Shown: in pieces, positions 37,964-47,139 of the stretch | Position numbering within the stretch: the first letter of the stretch is position 1 | Layout: the number at the start of each line of letters is the position of its first letter | Source: Crocosphaera sp. | GTDB lineage: Bacteria > Cyanobacteriota > Cyanobacteriia > Cyanobacteriales > Microcystaceae | Length of the DNA stretch: 64,000 nucleotides | Direction of reading: 5' to 3' | NCBI GenBank assembly: GCA_030065205.1 | Contig: JASJDN010000002.1 | Location: 1 to 64,000, forward strand | Made by a program: the position numbers and the translations under genes | The notes under the pieces: model-generated | Databases searched by the model: none | Told to the model about the DNA's origin: nothing | What the model saw: only the letters and a program-made list of their open reading frames with translations

Positions 37964-38303
37964 CGAAGTCTCCGAGTCAGTAGGGGCTTAATGTTATTAA
38001 GTCCCTTACACTTGAAATGAGATAGAATAATTTTTATGTTGTTGTTATGTTGTTGGGTTTTGTTCCTCTACCCAACCTACAAAATCAGCGACCGCACTGA
38101 GTTTTTAGATAGCCTTGTTTAACCTATTATTTGCTTGGCTAAGGGAGGATGTTGACGAGTGTATTCTAAAGTATTGGTCATTAATTGTAATGGAAGTATC
38201 TAGATTTGCTTCTCTTTTTTGCCGCAAATTTAATTTTCGGACAAATCTAATTCTTGTCACCCTGTCAACTAGGCACTAGAATAGTTGATGAACAAAGACG
38301 TTT
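37964..38303. other. Intergenic region with two palindromic repeats
   Basis: This gap holds a hairpin at 37983-38005 (GGGGCTTAA / TTAAGTCCC), which may terminate the radical SAM gene. It also holds a GTTGGGT / ACCCAAC hairpin at 38051-38082 that recurs at 38899-38931. Nothing coding is visible. Confidence 0.6.
38051..38082. repeat. Dispersed hairpin repeat GTTGGGTTT...ACCCAACCTACAA (copy 1)
   Basis: The string TTCCTCTACCCAACCTACAA and the paired GTTGGGT are shared almost exactly with 38899-38931, on either side of the TPR gene and in the same orientation. Confidence 0.8.
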
Positions 38304-38810
38304 ATGCAACAAAATTTTAGCCAAGGAATGCTCAAGGATTTTCTAATGAATAATTATGGGGTTAAGGGAATGTCTTTCTGGGAAAATTTGTTTGACTTGA
38401 TTAAATCTTTTAGTTTTTCTCAAAGGATTCCAGAAATAATAATTGAACCACTTATCTCTGAAGCTTTTTCCTCAGAACAATTAAAAGAAGTAGAAAGATT
38501 AAATGAGAAAGCTTCAATTTTATATTATCAAGGAAGATACTCTGAAGCTGAAGAACTTTTTCAACAGGTACTTGAGTTAACCAAAACAACACTAGGAGAA
38601 GAACAGCCATTGGTGGCGACGACCCTCAATAATTTGGCGGGTTTATCTGATGTTCAAGGAAGCTCCCAAAAAGCTAAATCATTTTACCAACAGGCAATGA
38701 CTATAGCTCTAAAAACATTAGGAGAGAATCACCCCCAGACACAAACTATTATCAAAAACTACAATCAAATCATTAGTGAATCAGAATCTGAGCCAACATC
38801 ATTAAATTAA
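38304..38810 (+). CDS. Tetratricopeptide-repeat protein
   Basis: A 168-residue protein. The first 65 residues are not repeated; residues 66-150 contain two kinesin-light-chain-type TPRs (YYQGRYSEAEELFQQVLELT; then QKAKSFYQQAMTIALKTLG). Longer relatives in cyanobacteria carry many more repeats, so this may be a shortened member. Flanked by two copies of the same palindromic repeat. Probably a protein-interaction scaffold; partner unknown. Confidence 0.75.
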   Translation: MQQNFSQGMLKDFLMNNYGVKGMSFWENLFDLIKSFSFSQRIPEIIIEPLISEAFSSEQLKEVERLNEKASILYYQGRYSEAEELFQQVLELTKTTLGEEQPLVATTLNNLAGLSDVQGSSQKAKSFYQQAMTIALKTLGENHPQTQTIIKNYNQIISESESEPTSLN

Positions 38811-38898
38811 TAAGGTTGACATACTCCACTCGTTAAGCTACTACGTCGCTATAACGAGGGATTCTTGAATTCACAATAGATAGTATCATTTTTTATAT

Positions 38899-38931
38899 TG
38901 TTGGGTTTCGTTCCTCTACCCAACCTACAAG
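38899..38931. repeat. Dispersed hairpin repeat GTTGGGTTT...ACCCAACCTACAA (copy 2)
   Basis: Second copy of the element at 38051-38082, downstream of the TPR gene. Confidence 0.8.
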
Positions 38932-38997
38932 CTCAGCAGACAACGATAAGAGGTTTGTGGCGACATTATACCATTTAATCAACTTAATCCAGGTATA

Positions 38998-39042
38998 TAG
39001 GAAGATATAGAGAGTTTTATTTCTCCCTATCTTCCTATCTAA
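38998..39042. terminator. Hairpin between convergent genes
   Basis: The arms ATAGGAAGATA and TATCTTCCTAT are perfect inverted repeats about 20 bases apart in the gap between the TPR gene (+) and the HpsJ-like gene (-). It is well placed to act as a two-way terminator, though the T-run is weak. Confidence 0.5.
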
Positions 39043-39063
39043 ATAATCTACTATTATCTCAAA

Positions 39064-39888
39064 TTAACGTTTCACTTTTGGACGAGGGGCAGCTTTGGGA
39101 CCTTTAGGACTGCTAATTTCGGATTTTAAACCAATCCAACCAATCACACTGTAAACAATGGCTAACATTAAGCTACTTAAACCAATGCGAAGACTTTGCT
39201 TAAGAGCTTGGGTGGTGGCTTGACCCTCAGCTTGTTTACGACGTTCAAGCAGTTGAGTTTCTAATTGATTTTTCAACTCCTGAGTTCTTTTTTTGTATTC
39301 TTCAGGGTTTTTCGCTAAATCTCGTAATCCTTGTAATTGCTCCCGTTGCTGACGGAGGGTTTCTAACTGTTGAGCATTCAATTGTCGTCCTTGAACTTGA
39401 CCGGCTTCTACCGCTTGGTTCAGTCGTTGAATCTGTTCATCGAGTCGACCGGGGTTTCTAGACAGCGTATCCACCTGGGTTAAGAACTGTTGAATTTGTT
39501 CGGCCCCTTGACCGGCCCCTTGTTGAATCCGTTCTAACGCATCTTGTTTAGCAATATTGAGGTTGTTGAGGTGTAAGGGAACCATCAACAAAAATACTAA
39601 CCCTAAAAGAGCAGCTAGGATATACACCGGAAATTTAAGATTAAATCCCGATTTTTTTAACGGGTTAGCATCGGCCATCCCATCAATGATATAGCCCACT
39701 AAAATAAAACCCATACCCACCAGAGGTACCACACCTCGGTCAACAATACTGGTGACTATGCCAATTTGCCATGATTGACTCCCAAAATTAGGAGGAACGG
39801 CGAGGGTTACATAATCTAATAAGGAAGATAGGATAAAGATTACCCCAATCAGTTTGAGAACTAAAGACGTAAATGCTGGATAATTCAT
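39064..39888 (-). CDS. HpsJ-like membrane protein
   Basis: A 274-residue membrane protein. There are three N-terminal membrane helices (about residues 8-28, 50-68 and 84-104), then a long Gln/Glu-rich coiled coil (about 110-225) and a final membrane helix (about 230-255). A basic Pro-rich tail (SSPKGPKAAPRPKVKR) ends it. This layout matches HpsJ, named from hormogonium polysaccharide genes of Nostoc. Unicellular strains also carry it, so a polysaccharide role here is only suggested. No other hps gene is nearby. Confidence 0.8.
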   Translation of the reverse strand: MNYPAFTSLVLKLIGVIFILSSLLDYVTLAVPPNFGSQSWQIGIVTSIVDRGVVPLVGMGFILVGYIIDGMADANPLKKSGFNLKFPVYILAALLGLVFLLMVPLHLNNLNIAKQDALERIQQGAGQGAEQIQQFLTQVDTLSRNPGRLDEQIQRLNQAVEAGQVQGRQLNAQQLETLRQQREQLQGLRDLAKNPEEYKKRTQELKNQLETQLLERRKQAEGQATTQALKQSLRIGLSSLMLAIVYSVIGWIGLKSEISSPKGPKAAPRPKVKR

Positions 39889-40152
39889 CGTTTTTATCAG
39901 TTTGTAGATAGCATTTCATTAAAGATAACAGCCAACAGAGAAATTACCCTGATTGCTAAAAGATTCAATTATGAGGTGCGGGAGTTTTTATAACGGACTT
40001 AACCAAATCGCTAATGAATCAACGATATCACTGTTAAACCTGGCCTACGAGCTTAAAAGATTTAGGGGAAATCCGCAAGGTATACAACGGTAGTCTCTAC
40101 AATGATAGTCTAAACGTTGCTAAAAAGTTGCTTCGACGAGAATACATTAGGA

Positions 40153-40872
40153 ATGACACAAGTACAAGTATTATCCGATAAACCAGCTCTCATTGCTCAC
40201 GCACTAGATTTAATCGTCGACAAAATTCATACGACTCTACAACAACAAGAAAAATTTACCCTCGCTTTAGCCGGTGGTAGCACTCCGAAACCTCTTTATG
40301 AAGCTTTAGCTCAAAAATCCCTACCTTTAGAAAAAATTCATATTTTTTGGGGAGATGAACGTTACGTTCCGGCAGATCATCCCGATAGTAACGAGAAAAT
40401 GGCTCGTGACGCTTGGTTAGATCAGGTAAACTTTCCCCCTTCTAATATTCATCCCATGCCTACGGGGAGTAACGATCCCTCTGTAGACGCTCAAACCCAC
40501 GACCAGGAATTAAAACAGTTTTTTGGGGTCAAAGCAGGGGAATTTCCCGCATTTGATATTATCCTATTAGGAATGGGAGACGATGGTCATACCGCTTCTT
40601 TATTCCCCCAAACCGAAGCCCTAACCGTCAGCGATCGCTTGATAACCGTAGGTAATAAGGACGGACAACCCCGTTTAACCTTTACCTATCCTTTAATCAA
40701 TCACGCCCGTTGTGTCATGTTTTTAGTAGCAGGAGAAAATAAACGCCCCGCATTGGCTCAAATTTTTTCCCCTGACGGCGATGAAACCCTCTACCCTGCT
40801 AAGGCAGTCAAACCCCAAGGAGAACTATTATGGTTGTTAGATGAGGCAGCCGAGGCGGAGTTGAATACTTAG
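40153..40872 (+). CDS. pgl: 6-phosphogluconolactonase
   Basis: A 239-residue enzyme of the oxidative pentose phosphate pathway that hydrolyses 6-phosphogluconolactone. Motifs: TLALAGGSTPKPLYEALA, IFWGDERYVPADHPDSN and ILLGMGDDGHTASLFP. I chose the ATG at 40153 (MTQVQVL), where family members begin; a TTG at 40117 would extend it by 12 residues. Length is normal. Confidence 0.94.
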   Translation: MTQVQVLSDKPALIAHALDLIVDKIHTTLQQQEKFTLALAGGSTPKPLYEALAQKSLPLEKIHIFWGDERYVPADHPDSNEKMARDAWLDQVNFPPSNIHPMPTGSNDPSVDAQTHDQELKQFFGVKAGEFPAFDIILLGMGDDGHTASLFPQTEALTVSDRLITVGNKDGQPRLTFTYPLINHARCVMFLVAGENKRPALAQIFSPDGDETLYPAKAVKPQGELLWLLDEAAEAELNT

Positions 40873-40900
40873 ATAACAAACAAGGTTACTGGTTAAATAA

Positions 40901-40938
40901 GGTAAGGGAAGCAGGGGAAGCAGAGGAAGCAGGGGAGA
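40901..40938. repeat. Purine-rich short tandem repeat (GGGGAAGCA)n
   Basis: Units of about nine bases, GAAGCAGGG / GAAGCAGAG, lie just after the pgl gene. The motif is the complement of the 22102-22249 array. Confidence 0.8.
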
Positions 40939-40978
40939 CAAGAGTTATGGGTTATTAACATTTTTGAAATAGTGGATT

Positions 40979-41581
40979 ATGGTTACTTGTCCAAATTGTG
41001 AACATGAAAACCCCGATGGGGCAGTCCAGTGTGAAGCCTGTTTTACCCCTCTTCCCCAGTTAGTCAATTGTGGTAACTGTGGTCAGCCATTGCTCAGTAA
41101 TGCCACGTTTTGCGGGGAATGTGGGGCTGCATACCCCTTTGAAGGGTCTACAGAATCAGAAGCAGAAACGTCACCGCCACCTCCTAGCAGTTTACCGGTT
41201 ACCCCGCCACCCGTTCCAACCCCCACAGGTAGCGCAAGGACTCAACTACAAACCCAAACCGCGAGTTTACTCCATGTCCAAACGGATACAACATTAGAAC
41301 TTCCCCAAGGGTTAGAGATTATTCATGTGGGGAAACCCAATGAACAAATTCCCCCGGATCTTGATGTGTCAGGATTGCCTAATTCTGATGTGGTTTCTCG
41401 CATTCATGCCGATATTCGTAACGAAGCGGGAATTTTCTATATCGAAGATGTCGGTAGTTCCAATGGCACTTACATTAATTACAATGCCTTACCCCCAGGA
41501 AACCGTCATCGTCTACGACCCGGCGATCGCATTTCTTTGGGTAAAGGGGATTTAGTTACCTTTATTTTTCAATTGTCTTAA
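40979..41581 (+). CDS. Double zinc-ribbon and FHA domain protein
   Basis: A 200-residue protein. Two zinc ribbons open it: C4-x2-C7 with C18-x2-C21, and CGNC with CGEC around residues 32-49. A Ser/Pro-rich linker follows (about 55-85), then a C-terminal FHA domain (VSRIHADIR, VGSSNGTYIN) that binds phosphothreonine. This suggests a reader for Ser/Thr kinase signalling; two kinase-like genes occur in this window but no functional link is shown. Ends 35 bases before tldD. Confidence 0.9.
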   Translation: MVTCPNCEHENPDGAVQCEACFTPLPQLVNCGNCGQPLLSNATFCGECGAAYPFEGSTESEAETSPPPPSSLPVTPPPVPTPTGSARTQLQTQTASLLHVQTDTTLELPQGLEIIHVGKPNEQIPPDLDVSGLPNSDVVSRIHADIRNEAGIFYIEDVGSSNGTYINYNALPPGNRHRLRPGDRISLGKGDLVTFIFQLS

Positions 41582-41615
41582 AATAGTAAAAAATTAAAGG
41601 CATATTTAGACATCA

Positions 41616-43055
41616 ATGACCCCAACCCTAGAAACCTGGTTAAAGGAAATCCATGTTCCGGCTGATTGGATCGGATTACGCCAAGTCACGGAAACCTCGA
41701 CCCTACGCTACGTTAGGGATGGTAAACCCCAAAGTAACGGACGCACTCAAACAAAAGGGGTAATGGTAGAAGTGTTAGCTAAGGGACAGATGGGTTATTG
41801 TGCCACTAATCATTTAACCCTCGAAAATATTAAGCTGGCCGCTGAAATTGCCTATCAACAAGCGGTAACGGCTGCTGAATGGGGTATTTATCCTTTTACG
41901 GTAGAACAACGCCCGAAAGCCGTAGGAAATTATCATTCTCCTTATATTCAACCCCTAGATGTTCTCAGTCCCAAAGATATTAATGATCTGCTACTGAAAG
42001 TTAATGAAACCCTGAAAGTTAACGATAAAATTGTTAGTACCTCGGCGATCGCTCGTTTGGTGGAAACGGAAATACAACTGATTAGCAGTAACGGGTCCGA
42101 TGCTTATCAAAAATTCCTACGAATCACCACAGACTACACCGCAACAGCACAAGATGGCAATATCATTCAAAAACGTACTGATAATGGACTGAGCGCCCGT
42201 TCTTATCAAGGAGGGATGGAATGTCTTGAGGAAACGGAAGTTTTAGCCCGCGCTCAAAAAATTGGGGAACAGGCCCTAGAATTATTATCGGCCTCCGACT
42301 GTCCCACCACCACCACAACGTTAGTGCTGGCCCCTGACCAAATGATGTTACAAATACATGAAAGTATTGGTCATCCTTTAGAACTCGATCGCATTTTAGG
42401 GGACGAACGTAACTACGCCGGATCAAGTTTTGTTAAATTAGAAGATTTTGGTCACTTAGTCTATGGTTCCCCTCTGATGAATGTTACCTTTGATCCTTCG
42501 GTATCGGGACAATTTGCCAGTTATCGCTTTGATGATGGGGGAAATGTTGCCACCCGTGAATATTTAATTAAAGAAGGGATATTATTACGGGGTTTAGGCA
42601 GTAAAGAAAGTCAAATTCGCTCAAACGTGCCAGGAGTGGCTAATTTACGGGCTTCTTCCTGGAATCGTCCCCCCATCGATCGCATGGCTAATATTAACCT
42701 CGAACCGGGTAACACTTCCTTTGATGAAATGATCAGCAACATCGAATCAGGGGTTTATATGGAGTCTAACCGATCCTGGTCCATTGATGATTATCGCAAT
42801 AAGTTTCAATTTGGGTGTGAATATGCCAAACTCATCGAAAATGGTAAGTTAACTAAAACCCTGAAAAATCCTAATTATCGGGGCATTACTAACCAATTTT
42901 GGCGTAGTTTATCCCAACTCGGCGATCGCTCGACAATGGGAATGTATGGTACGCCTAGCTGTGGAAAAGGAGAACCGAATCAAGCGATTCGCGTTGGCCA
43001 TGCGTCTCCTGTTTGTGCCTTTGATAATATCGAGGTGTTTGGTGGCGTAGGTTAA
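41616..43055 (+). CDS. tldD: TldD/PmbA-family metalloprotease, TldD type
   Basis: A 479-residue protein. The zinc-binding motif HESIGH (in MMLQIHESIGHPLELDR) marks the catalytic TldD subunit and distinguishes it from the partner PmbA/TldE, which lacks it. TldD and TldE form a heterodimer that degrades unfolded or modified peptides and matures some RiPPs such as microcin B17. The partner is not adjacent. A relation to the peptide island 10 kb away is possible but unsupported. Confidence 0.93.
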   Translation: MTPTLETWLKEIHVPADWIGLRQVTETSTLRYVRDGKPQSNGRTQTKGVMVEVLAKGQMGYCATNHLTLENIKLAAEIAYQQAVTAAEWGIYPFTVEQRPKAVGNYHSPYIQPLDVLSPKDINDLLLKVNETLKVNDKIVSTSAIARLVETEIQLISSNGSDAYQKFLRITTDYTATAQDGNIIQKRTDNGLSARSYQGGMECLEETEVLARAQKIGEQALELLSASDCPTTTTTLVLAPDQMMLQIHESIGHPLELDRILGDERNYAGSSFVKLEDFGHLVYGSPLMNVTFDPSVSGQFASYRFDDGGNVATREYLIKEGILLRGLGSKESQIRSNVPGVANLRASSWNRPPIDRMANINLEPGNTSFDEMISNIESGVYMESNRSWSIDDYRNKFQFGCEYAKLIENGKLTKTLKNPNYRGITNQFWRSLSQLGDRSTMGMYGTPSCGKGEPNQAIRVGHASPVCAFDNIEVFGGVG

Positions 43056-43181
43056 CAAAGTCAGAAGTCAGAACTAATATTTTATTTTTCTTTAATATTA
43101 ACTTTTATTAAGTTAACATGAGAAATAACACGGGTTGATCATTATCACCCGCGAAGTATTAATGCACTCAATAAATTCCTC

Positions 43182-43574
43182 ATGTTAAAGAAAATAGTTG
43201 CTCCTGCCATTGCCCTTGCTTTTGCCATCACCACTTTAACCGTTCTTGGTTTAAACTTAACCAGCTTAGCTCAATCCAATATTGAGGATCAAGATTACTT
43301 TATTAAAGTAGATCGTCAGGCTAATGTTGCGATTGTAGAACCTAATTATGGTTACTATTTCCACCCCGATCCTGAAATTGAAGGAGATCCCACCGGACAG
43401 GTTTTATATCAAGCGTTAAGCGATATTAATCGGGAATATGGGGTTAAAGAAGCGATGATGGTTCGTTTTGAACGAAAAGGATATATGATCCCTAATTTAT
43501 ACGTTTTTCTGAAGTCTAATCAACCTCAAGAAACCCTAGCTGAAAGTCAATCTCCCAATCAATTATCAATGTAA
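43182..43574 (+). CDS. Secreted protein of unknown function
   Basis: A 130-residue protein with a signal peptide (hydrophobic core about residues 9-28; likely cleavage after SLAQ). The mature part has several Tyr/Pro pairs (EPNYGYYFHPDPEIEGDPTG) and a short polar tail. No family is recognised. A strong terminator follows immediately. Confidence 0.7.
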   Translation: MLKKIVAPAIALAFAITTLTVLGLNLTSLAQSNIEDQDYFIKVDRQANVAIVEPNYGYYFHPDPEIEGDPTGQVLYQALSDINREYGVKEAMMVRFERKGYMIPNLYVFLKSNQPQETLAESQSPNQLSM

Positions 43575-43581
43575 AATTTTT

Positions 43582-43614
43582 CCCACTCTCATTTTGTGAG
43601 GGTGGGTTTTTTTT
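43582..43614 (+). terminator. Rho-independent terminator
   Basis: The stem CCCACTCTCA pairs with TGAGGGTGGG around a five-base loop, followed by TTTTTTTT. It lies eight bases after the stop of the secreted-protein gene. Confidence 0.9.
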
Positions 43615-43642
43615 AAGAATTAAGTTGTCATTGCGAGGGGTA

Positions 43643-43771
43643 ATACCAAATCCGATTTAGATACCCCTTTTATCTTGCTAGTTGGGGAGTGTGGGAAGTG
43701 TGGGAAGGGTGGGGAGTGGGGGAGGATGGAGAGCAAAACTATAAAGAGGTTTTGACAATCGGATTTGGTAT
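43643..43771. repeat. MITE-like element, family B, with internal G-rich minisatellite
   Basis: A 129-base element bounded by perfect 15-base inverted repeats ATACCAAATCCGATT and AATCGGATTTGGTAT. Its interior (43681-43735) is G-rich (GGGGAGTGTGGGAAGTGTGG and similar). No coding potential. The ends are of a type often associated with IS630-like transposases, from memory. Confidence 0.85.
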
Positions 43772-44165
43772 AATACAAACAGTAAACTTTGATTTTTATT
43801 GAAAATCCCCCGAAGCAATCTATTCTAGACATAGAGATTACTTGATTCCGTTACTGCTACATTCTTAACGATAGTGTGTTATTTCTCTAATTATTTTTGA
43901 GAACTGGTCTTATCTTCCAAAACTTAGGTTATTTAAGCACTTCATAAAATCAGTTGATATAATTTTTCTTAAATCAATCAAAGTAAGAGTTTTTTGGGTA
44001 AAATAGCTTTTATTTTGTTATTTTTATCTTCTTTATTTCAAAAATCTTCCTTTTTCTTAGATTAATTACAGTTTAATATAAAGTTCCTAAAAACCCTAAA
44101 AATCTATTGACAACAGTATAGACCTTATCTAGCATTATTAGAAAAAATGCCATGAGGTAACTGAC
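43772..44165. other. AT-rich upstream region of the PEP-CTERM gene
   Basis: About 390 bases with no gene. It ends in a good ribosome site (GAGGT) before the ATG at 44166. No clear repeat. Confidence 0.4.
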
Positions 44166-44903
44166 ATGAAATTCTTGAATAAATTAATAGTAACGAGTAT
44201 TACGGGTATAGTAATTTCCAGTATTTCTGTTAAGACAGAAGCAGCTAATATTAGAGGTTCAGCGACTTTTGGAGTACCTGGTAATGTAGAATTTGGTAAC
44301 TTTGTAACTTTGACTTTTACAGCAGATGAAGATATCACCCTTGAGTCGTTTTCTTTTGATTTTGCTGGTTCCAATGCAATCATTGATGCAACTGGATTTA
44401 ATGTAACTCCCCCAGACTTTTCAGATGTGAACGCATACCTAAATAATATAATTAATGATCGCGAATTTACTAGCAATTTGAATGGGTTTGAACCAGGGGA
44501 AACTGTGGTCTATACTTTTGACTTTGATCAAGCTTCAACGGGAACTGGAACGCCTTTGGGACGTGATTATGTTAATGGAAACATTAACGTAACTTTTTCT
44601 GATGGGACTAACCTAACAGCCCCAATTTTAGAAACAGATTTCTTAGAAGGAACAGCTAATTTTTATCATAATAATTTTTCTGGTCTCTCTTTCATTAAAC
44701 CGGAATTGCGGGAAATTATTGAATATCTTAGAGAAAATGAGCTAATTATACTGACAGAAAATGAGGAGTTTGTCTTTGAATTTGAAGAGTTCCAAAACGC
44801 AGAAATAGCTGCTACAACCCCTGAACCTGTCTCTATTTTGGGTCTTTTATTAATGGGAGGTTCCAGTTTAATTTTAAAGGGCAAAAAAAGTCAGAAAAGC
44901 TAA
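44166..44903 (+). CDS. PEP-CTERM sorting domain protein
   Basis: A 245-residue secreted protein. A signal peptide (MKFLNKLIVTSITGIVISSI; cleavage near TEA) leads to a beta-rich, Asn/Thr/Asp-rich mature domain. The C-terminus has the PEP-CTERM signal: the Pro-Glu-Pro at residues 219-221, a hydrophobic helix, then a basic tail GKKSQKS. Such proteins are substrates of exosortase/cyanoexosortase, and a cyanoexosortase A lies at 4079-4918. The mature domain's function is unknown. Confidence 0.9.
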   Translation: MKFLNKLIVTSITGIVISSISVKTEAANIRGSATFGVPGNVEFGNFVTLTFTADEDITLESFSFDFAGSNAIIDATGFNVTPPDFSDVNAYLNNIINDREFTSNLNGFEPGETVVYTFDFDQASTGTGTPLGRDYVNGNINVTFSDGTNLTAPILETDFLEGTANFYHNNFSGLSFIKPELREIIEYLRENELIILTENEEFVFEFEEFQNAEIAATTPEPVSILGLLLMGGSSLILKGKKSQKS

Positions 44904-44933
44904 ATTAACGTGAGTTATATAATACAAAGGTAG

Positions 44934-44968
44934 GGTGGGTAATGCCCACCTTACTAAGTTTTTTATAG
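44934..44968 (+). terminator. Probable terminator after the PEP-CTERM gene
   Basis: GGTGGG pairs with CCCACC around TAATG, followed by TTACTAAGTTTTTT. It is 30 bases after the stop. Confidence 0.6.
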
Positions 44969-45030
44969 CACTATTTATTATGTTGAGGATGTTACAATAT
45001 AGCAATCAGTAATGATATGTGAGGAATGAT

Positions 45031-45112
45031 GGGGACATAATGGTATTATGTCCCTACAAATCCACCCTTGTAGGGATTTAACACTGTTAAATCCTCTTGG
45101 TCATTTTCTCAC
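45031..45112. repeat. Double-hairpin dispersed repeat (copy A)
   Basis: Two adjacent perfect hairpins: GGGACATAAT / ATTATGTCCC and GGATTTAAC / GTTAAATCC, ending in TCATTTTCTCAC. The same pair recurs in inverted orientation at 48431-48512. Confidence 0.85.
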
Positions 45113-45211
45113 TATCTAAAGCGGATCTAGTATTAGGACGTTACAGAGATTCCTCGTTCCTCGGAATGACAAATAAGTAAGTATTGAGTATATTAAAATC
45201 TCCTGCCTTCT

Positions 45212-47020
45212 TCAAGCATCAATAACAACTTTCCCTTGAGGATAAGCAATACAAGCTAAAATATAGCCGTCTTCTTGGTCACTAGATTCTAAACCATCCG
45301 CTTCACCTTCATAACGAATATCTCCCTCTAGTTTCTTTATTTTACAACTCCCACATCCTCCACTGCGACAACTAGAGTCAACCTCAATCATTTCTTCTTC
45401 AGCTAACTCTAATAAAGACATTTGTTCATCACAAAGAACCTCTTTTCCTGACTTGGCAAAAACCACAGGATAAGACGTATTATTATTAGAGACCTTAGCC
45501 AGTTTTGCTGTGGCAGAATGACCATTGCTGCTGGTATTTTTAGGAGGTTCAACAACAGATGAATTATCCTTTTTCTCTTTTGAAGGTGATTGTTTTTTCT
45601 TAGAACTTCCGAAACTTTCTTGATAATAGTTTTCCATCGGAAACCCTAATGCTTCGACTAAATTTTTTACCCCTTTCATAAAGCCATCGGGACCACAAAC
45701 ATAAATAACTCTTTCTTTATAATCGGAACAAATAGCAGGTAATAAAACCTCGTTTAAACGGCCTTGAAATCCCCACCAAGGATCACCTGTTGCGTCTCGC
45801 GTAATGGTTAATGCGAGATGAAAATTACTATGATTGGCTGCCATTGCTTCGAGTTCTTTTCGATAGATAATATCCCTTGGACTTCTAGCACTATGAACAA
45901 ACATAATGTCTCGGTTTGCTACCGTATCTAAGGCCCAACGGGACATAGACATCATGGGTGTAATGCCACTTCCAGCAGAAATAAATAACAATTTAGTGGT
46001 ATTATTATCCACACAAGTAAACTTACCGGATGGACCAGTTAAAGTGATTTCATCCCCTACCTTAAGATGGTCATGTAACCAGTTAGAAACTAACCCAGGC
46101 GGTGCATCAGGAACATCCGCCGGTGCAGGGACTCTTTTGACGGTAATTTCTAAGGTATGGGGACGGGAAGGGGTAGAAGAAATGGAATAAGCTCTTTTAA
46201 TTGGCTTACCATTAATGTTAAGATTTAGGGTGACAAATTGACCCGGTTTATAATTAAATAAGGTGGGAGACTTGCCAATAAAGCGAAAGGTTTTAACGTC
46301 ATTTGTATCTTCAATAATATTGAGACAGCGAACGGTTATTTTGCCTTTATCCCACCAGTTAACACCGTCTAAAGTTGGGGGTTTAACTTGAAGGGTCGTA
46401 GTCGGATTTTCGACAGGTTTAGGGGGAGTTTTAGTTTCTTTTTTAGCTGTAGGTAAAGGGGGAGAAACAGCAGTTCCATTAGAGGCATTTGTAGGGGGAG
46501 AAATGGGTTGAGGTGGATAGTTATTTAAAGTGGTTTTGGGGTCGATGGTAATCTGATTGGATTTTGCTGGTGTTTCTGTTTTCTTATCGGTAGAACGGCG
46601 GTTTCTTCTGGTTAAGGCTTTAATACTCTGTAAACCTCTTTTATTAGATGAACTACCATTTTTTTGATTTTTACTTTTTCTAAATTTAGATTTTTTTTTA
46701 ACGGGTAAACCATCTACAATTAAGACAAATTCACCAATACGAATAATATCATCGGTTTCTAAGACATAGGATTTCTTGTTATTAACCGCTTCATCGTTAT
46801 ATTGAGTAATTCCTTTTTCAGTTAAATCTTGAAAGTAGTATTTACCTTGATCCGTAAAAAGTTTACCATGCACTTCCTGGACTTTAACACTAGGAAGCAT
46901 TAACCCACAAGTTGGAGAATTACCAATTAAACAGCCATCATCTTTAAGTCGATGATCACTTAATTCTAGTTCCTGATGTTCTAGGGGATGTTGCGGATTA
47001 AATAACTTAATTTTTAGCAT
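45212..47020 (-). CDS. FHA - flavin/NAD(P)H oxidoreductase - [2Fe-2S] ferredoxin fusion
   Basis: A 602-residue multidomain protein. Residues 20-95 are an FHA domain. Residues 105-220 are a basic, Pro/Ser/Thr-rich linker. The FAD-binding barrel (about 225-325) has GQFVTLNLNINGKPIKRAYS, and the NAD(P)-binding domain (about 335-465) has LLFISAGSGITPMMSM and VIYVCGPDGFMKGV. A plant-type [2Fe-2S] ferredoxin domain is C-terminal, with cysteines in CRSGGCGSC and a final ACIAYP. The last three domains match reductases of hybrid-cluster protein or oxygenases. An N-terminal phosphothreonine reader on such a reductase is unusual and suggests control by Ser/Thr phosphorylation. Confidence 0.92.
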   Translation of the reverse strand: MLKIKLFNPQHPLEHQELELSDHRLKDDGCLIGNSPTCGLMLPSVKVQEVHGKLFTDQGKYYFQDLTEKGITQYNDEAVNNKKSYVLETDDIIRIGEFVLIVDGLPVKKKSKFRKSKNQKNGSSSNKRGLQSIKALTRRNRRSTDKKTETPAKSNQITIDPKTTLNNYPPQPISPPTNASNGTAVSPPLPTAKKETKTPPKPVENPTTTLQVKPPTLDGVNWWDKGKITVRCLNIIEDTNDVKTFRFIGKSPTLFNYKPGQFVTLNLNINGKPIKRAYSISSTPSRPHTLEITVKRVPAPADVPDAPPGLVSNWLHDHLKVGDEITLTGPSGKFTCVDNNTTKLLFISAGSGITPMMSMSRWALDTVANRDIMFVHSARSPRDIIYRKELEAMAANHSNFHLALTITRDATGDPWWGFQGRLNEVLLPAICSDYKERVIYVCGPDGFMKGVKNLVEALGFPMENYYQESFGSSKKKQSPSKEKKDNSSVVEPPKNTSSNGHSATAKLAKVSNNNTSYPVVFAKSGKEVLCDEQMSLLELAEEEMIEVDSSCRSGGCGSCKIKKLEGDIRYEGEADGLESSDQEDGYILACIAYPQGKVVIDA

Positions 47021-47139
47021 GGGATTGACTAAAATAAAAAAGGAGGTAGAGGCTGAATCCTTATAGGTCTAGAATGCCCAAATCATTGCTAAAATTAACA
47101 TGGTTAAAATATTTTTATTCAGAAAATTGAGATGAGATC

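Noticed and set aside
42163-42426. Antisense frame inside tldD
   Set aside because: Shadow of tldD; no independent coding signal.
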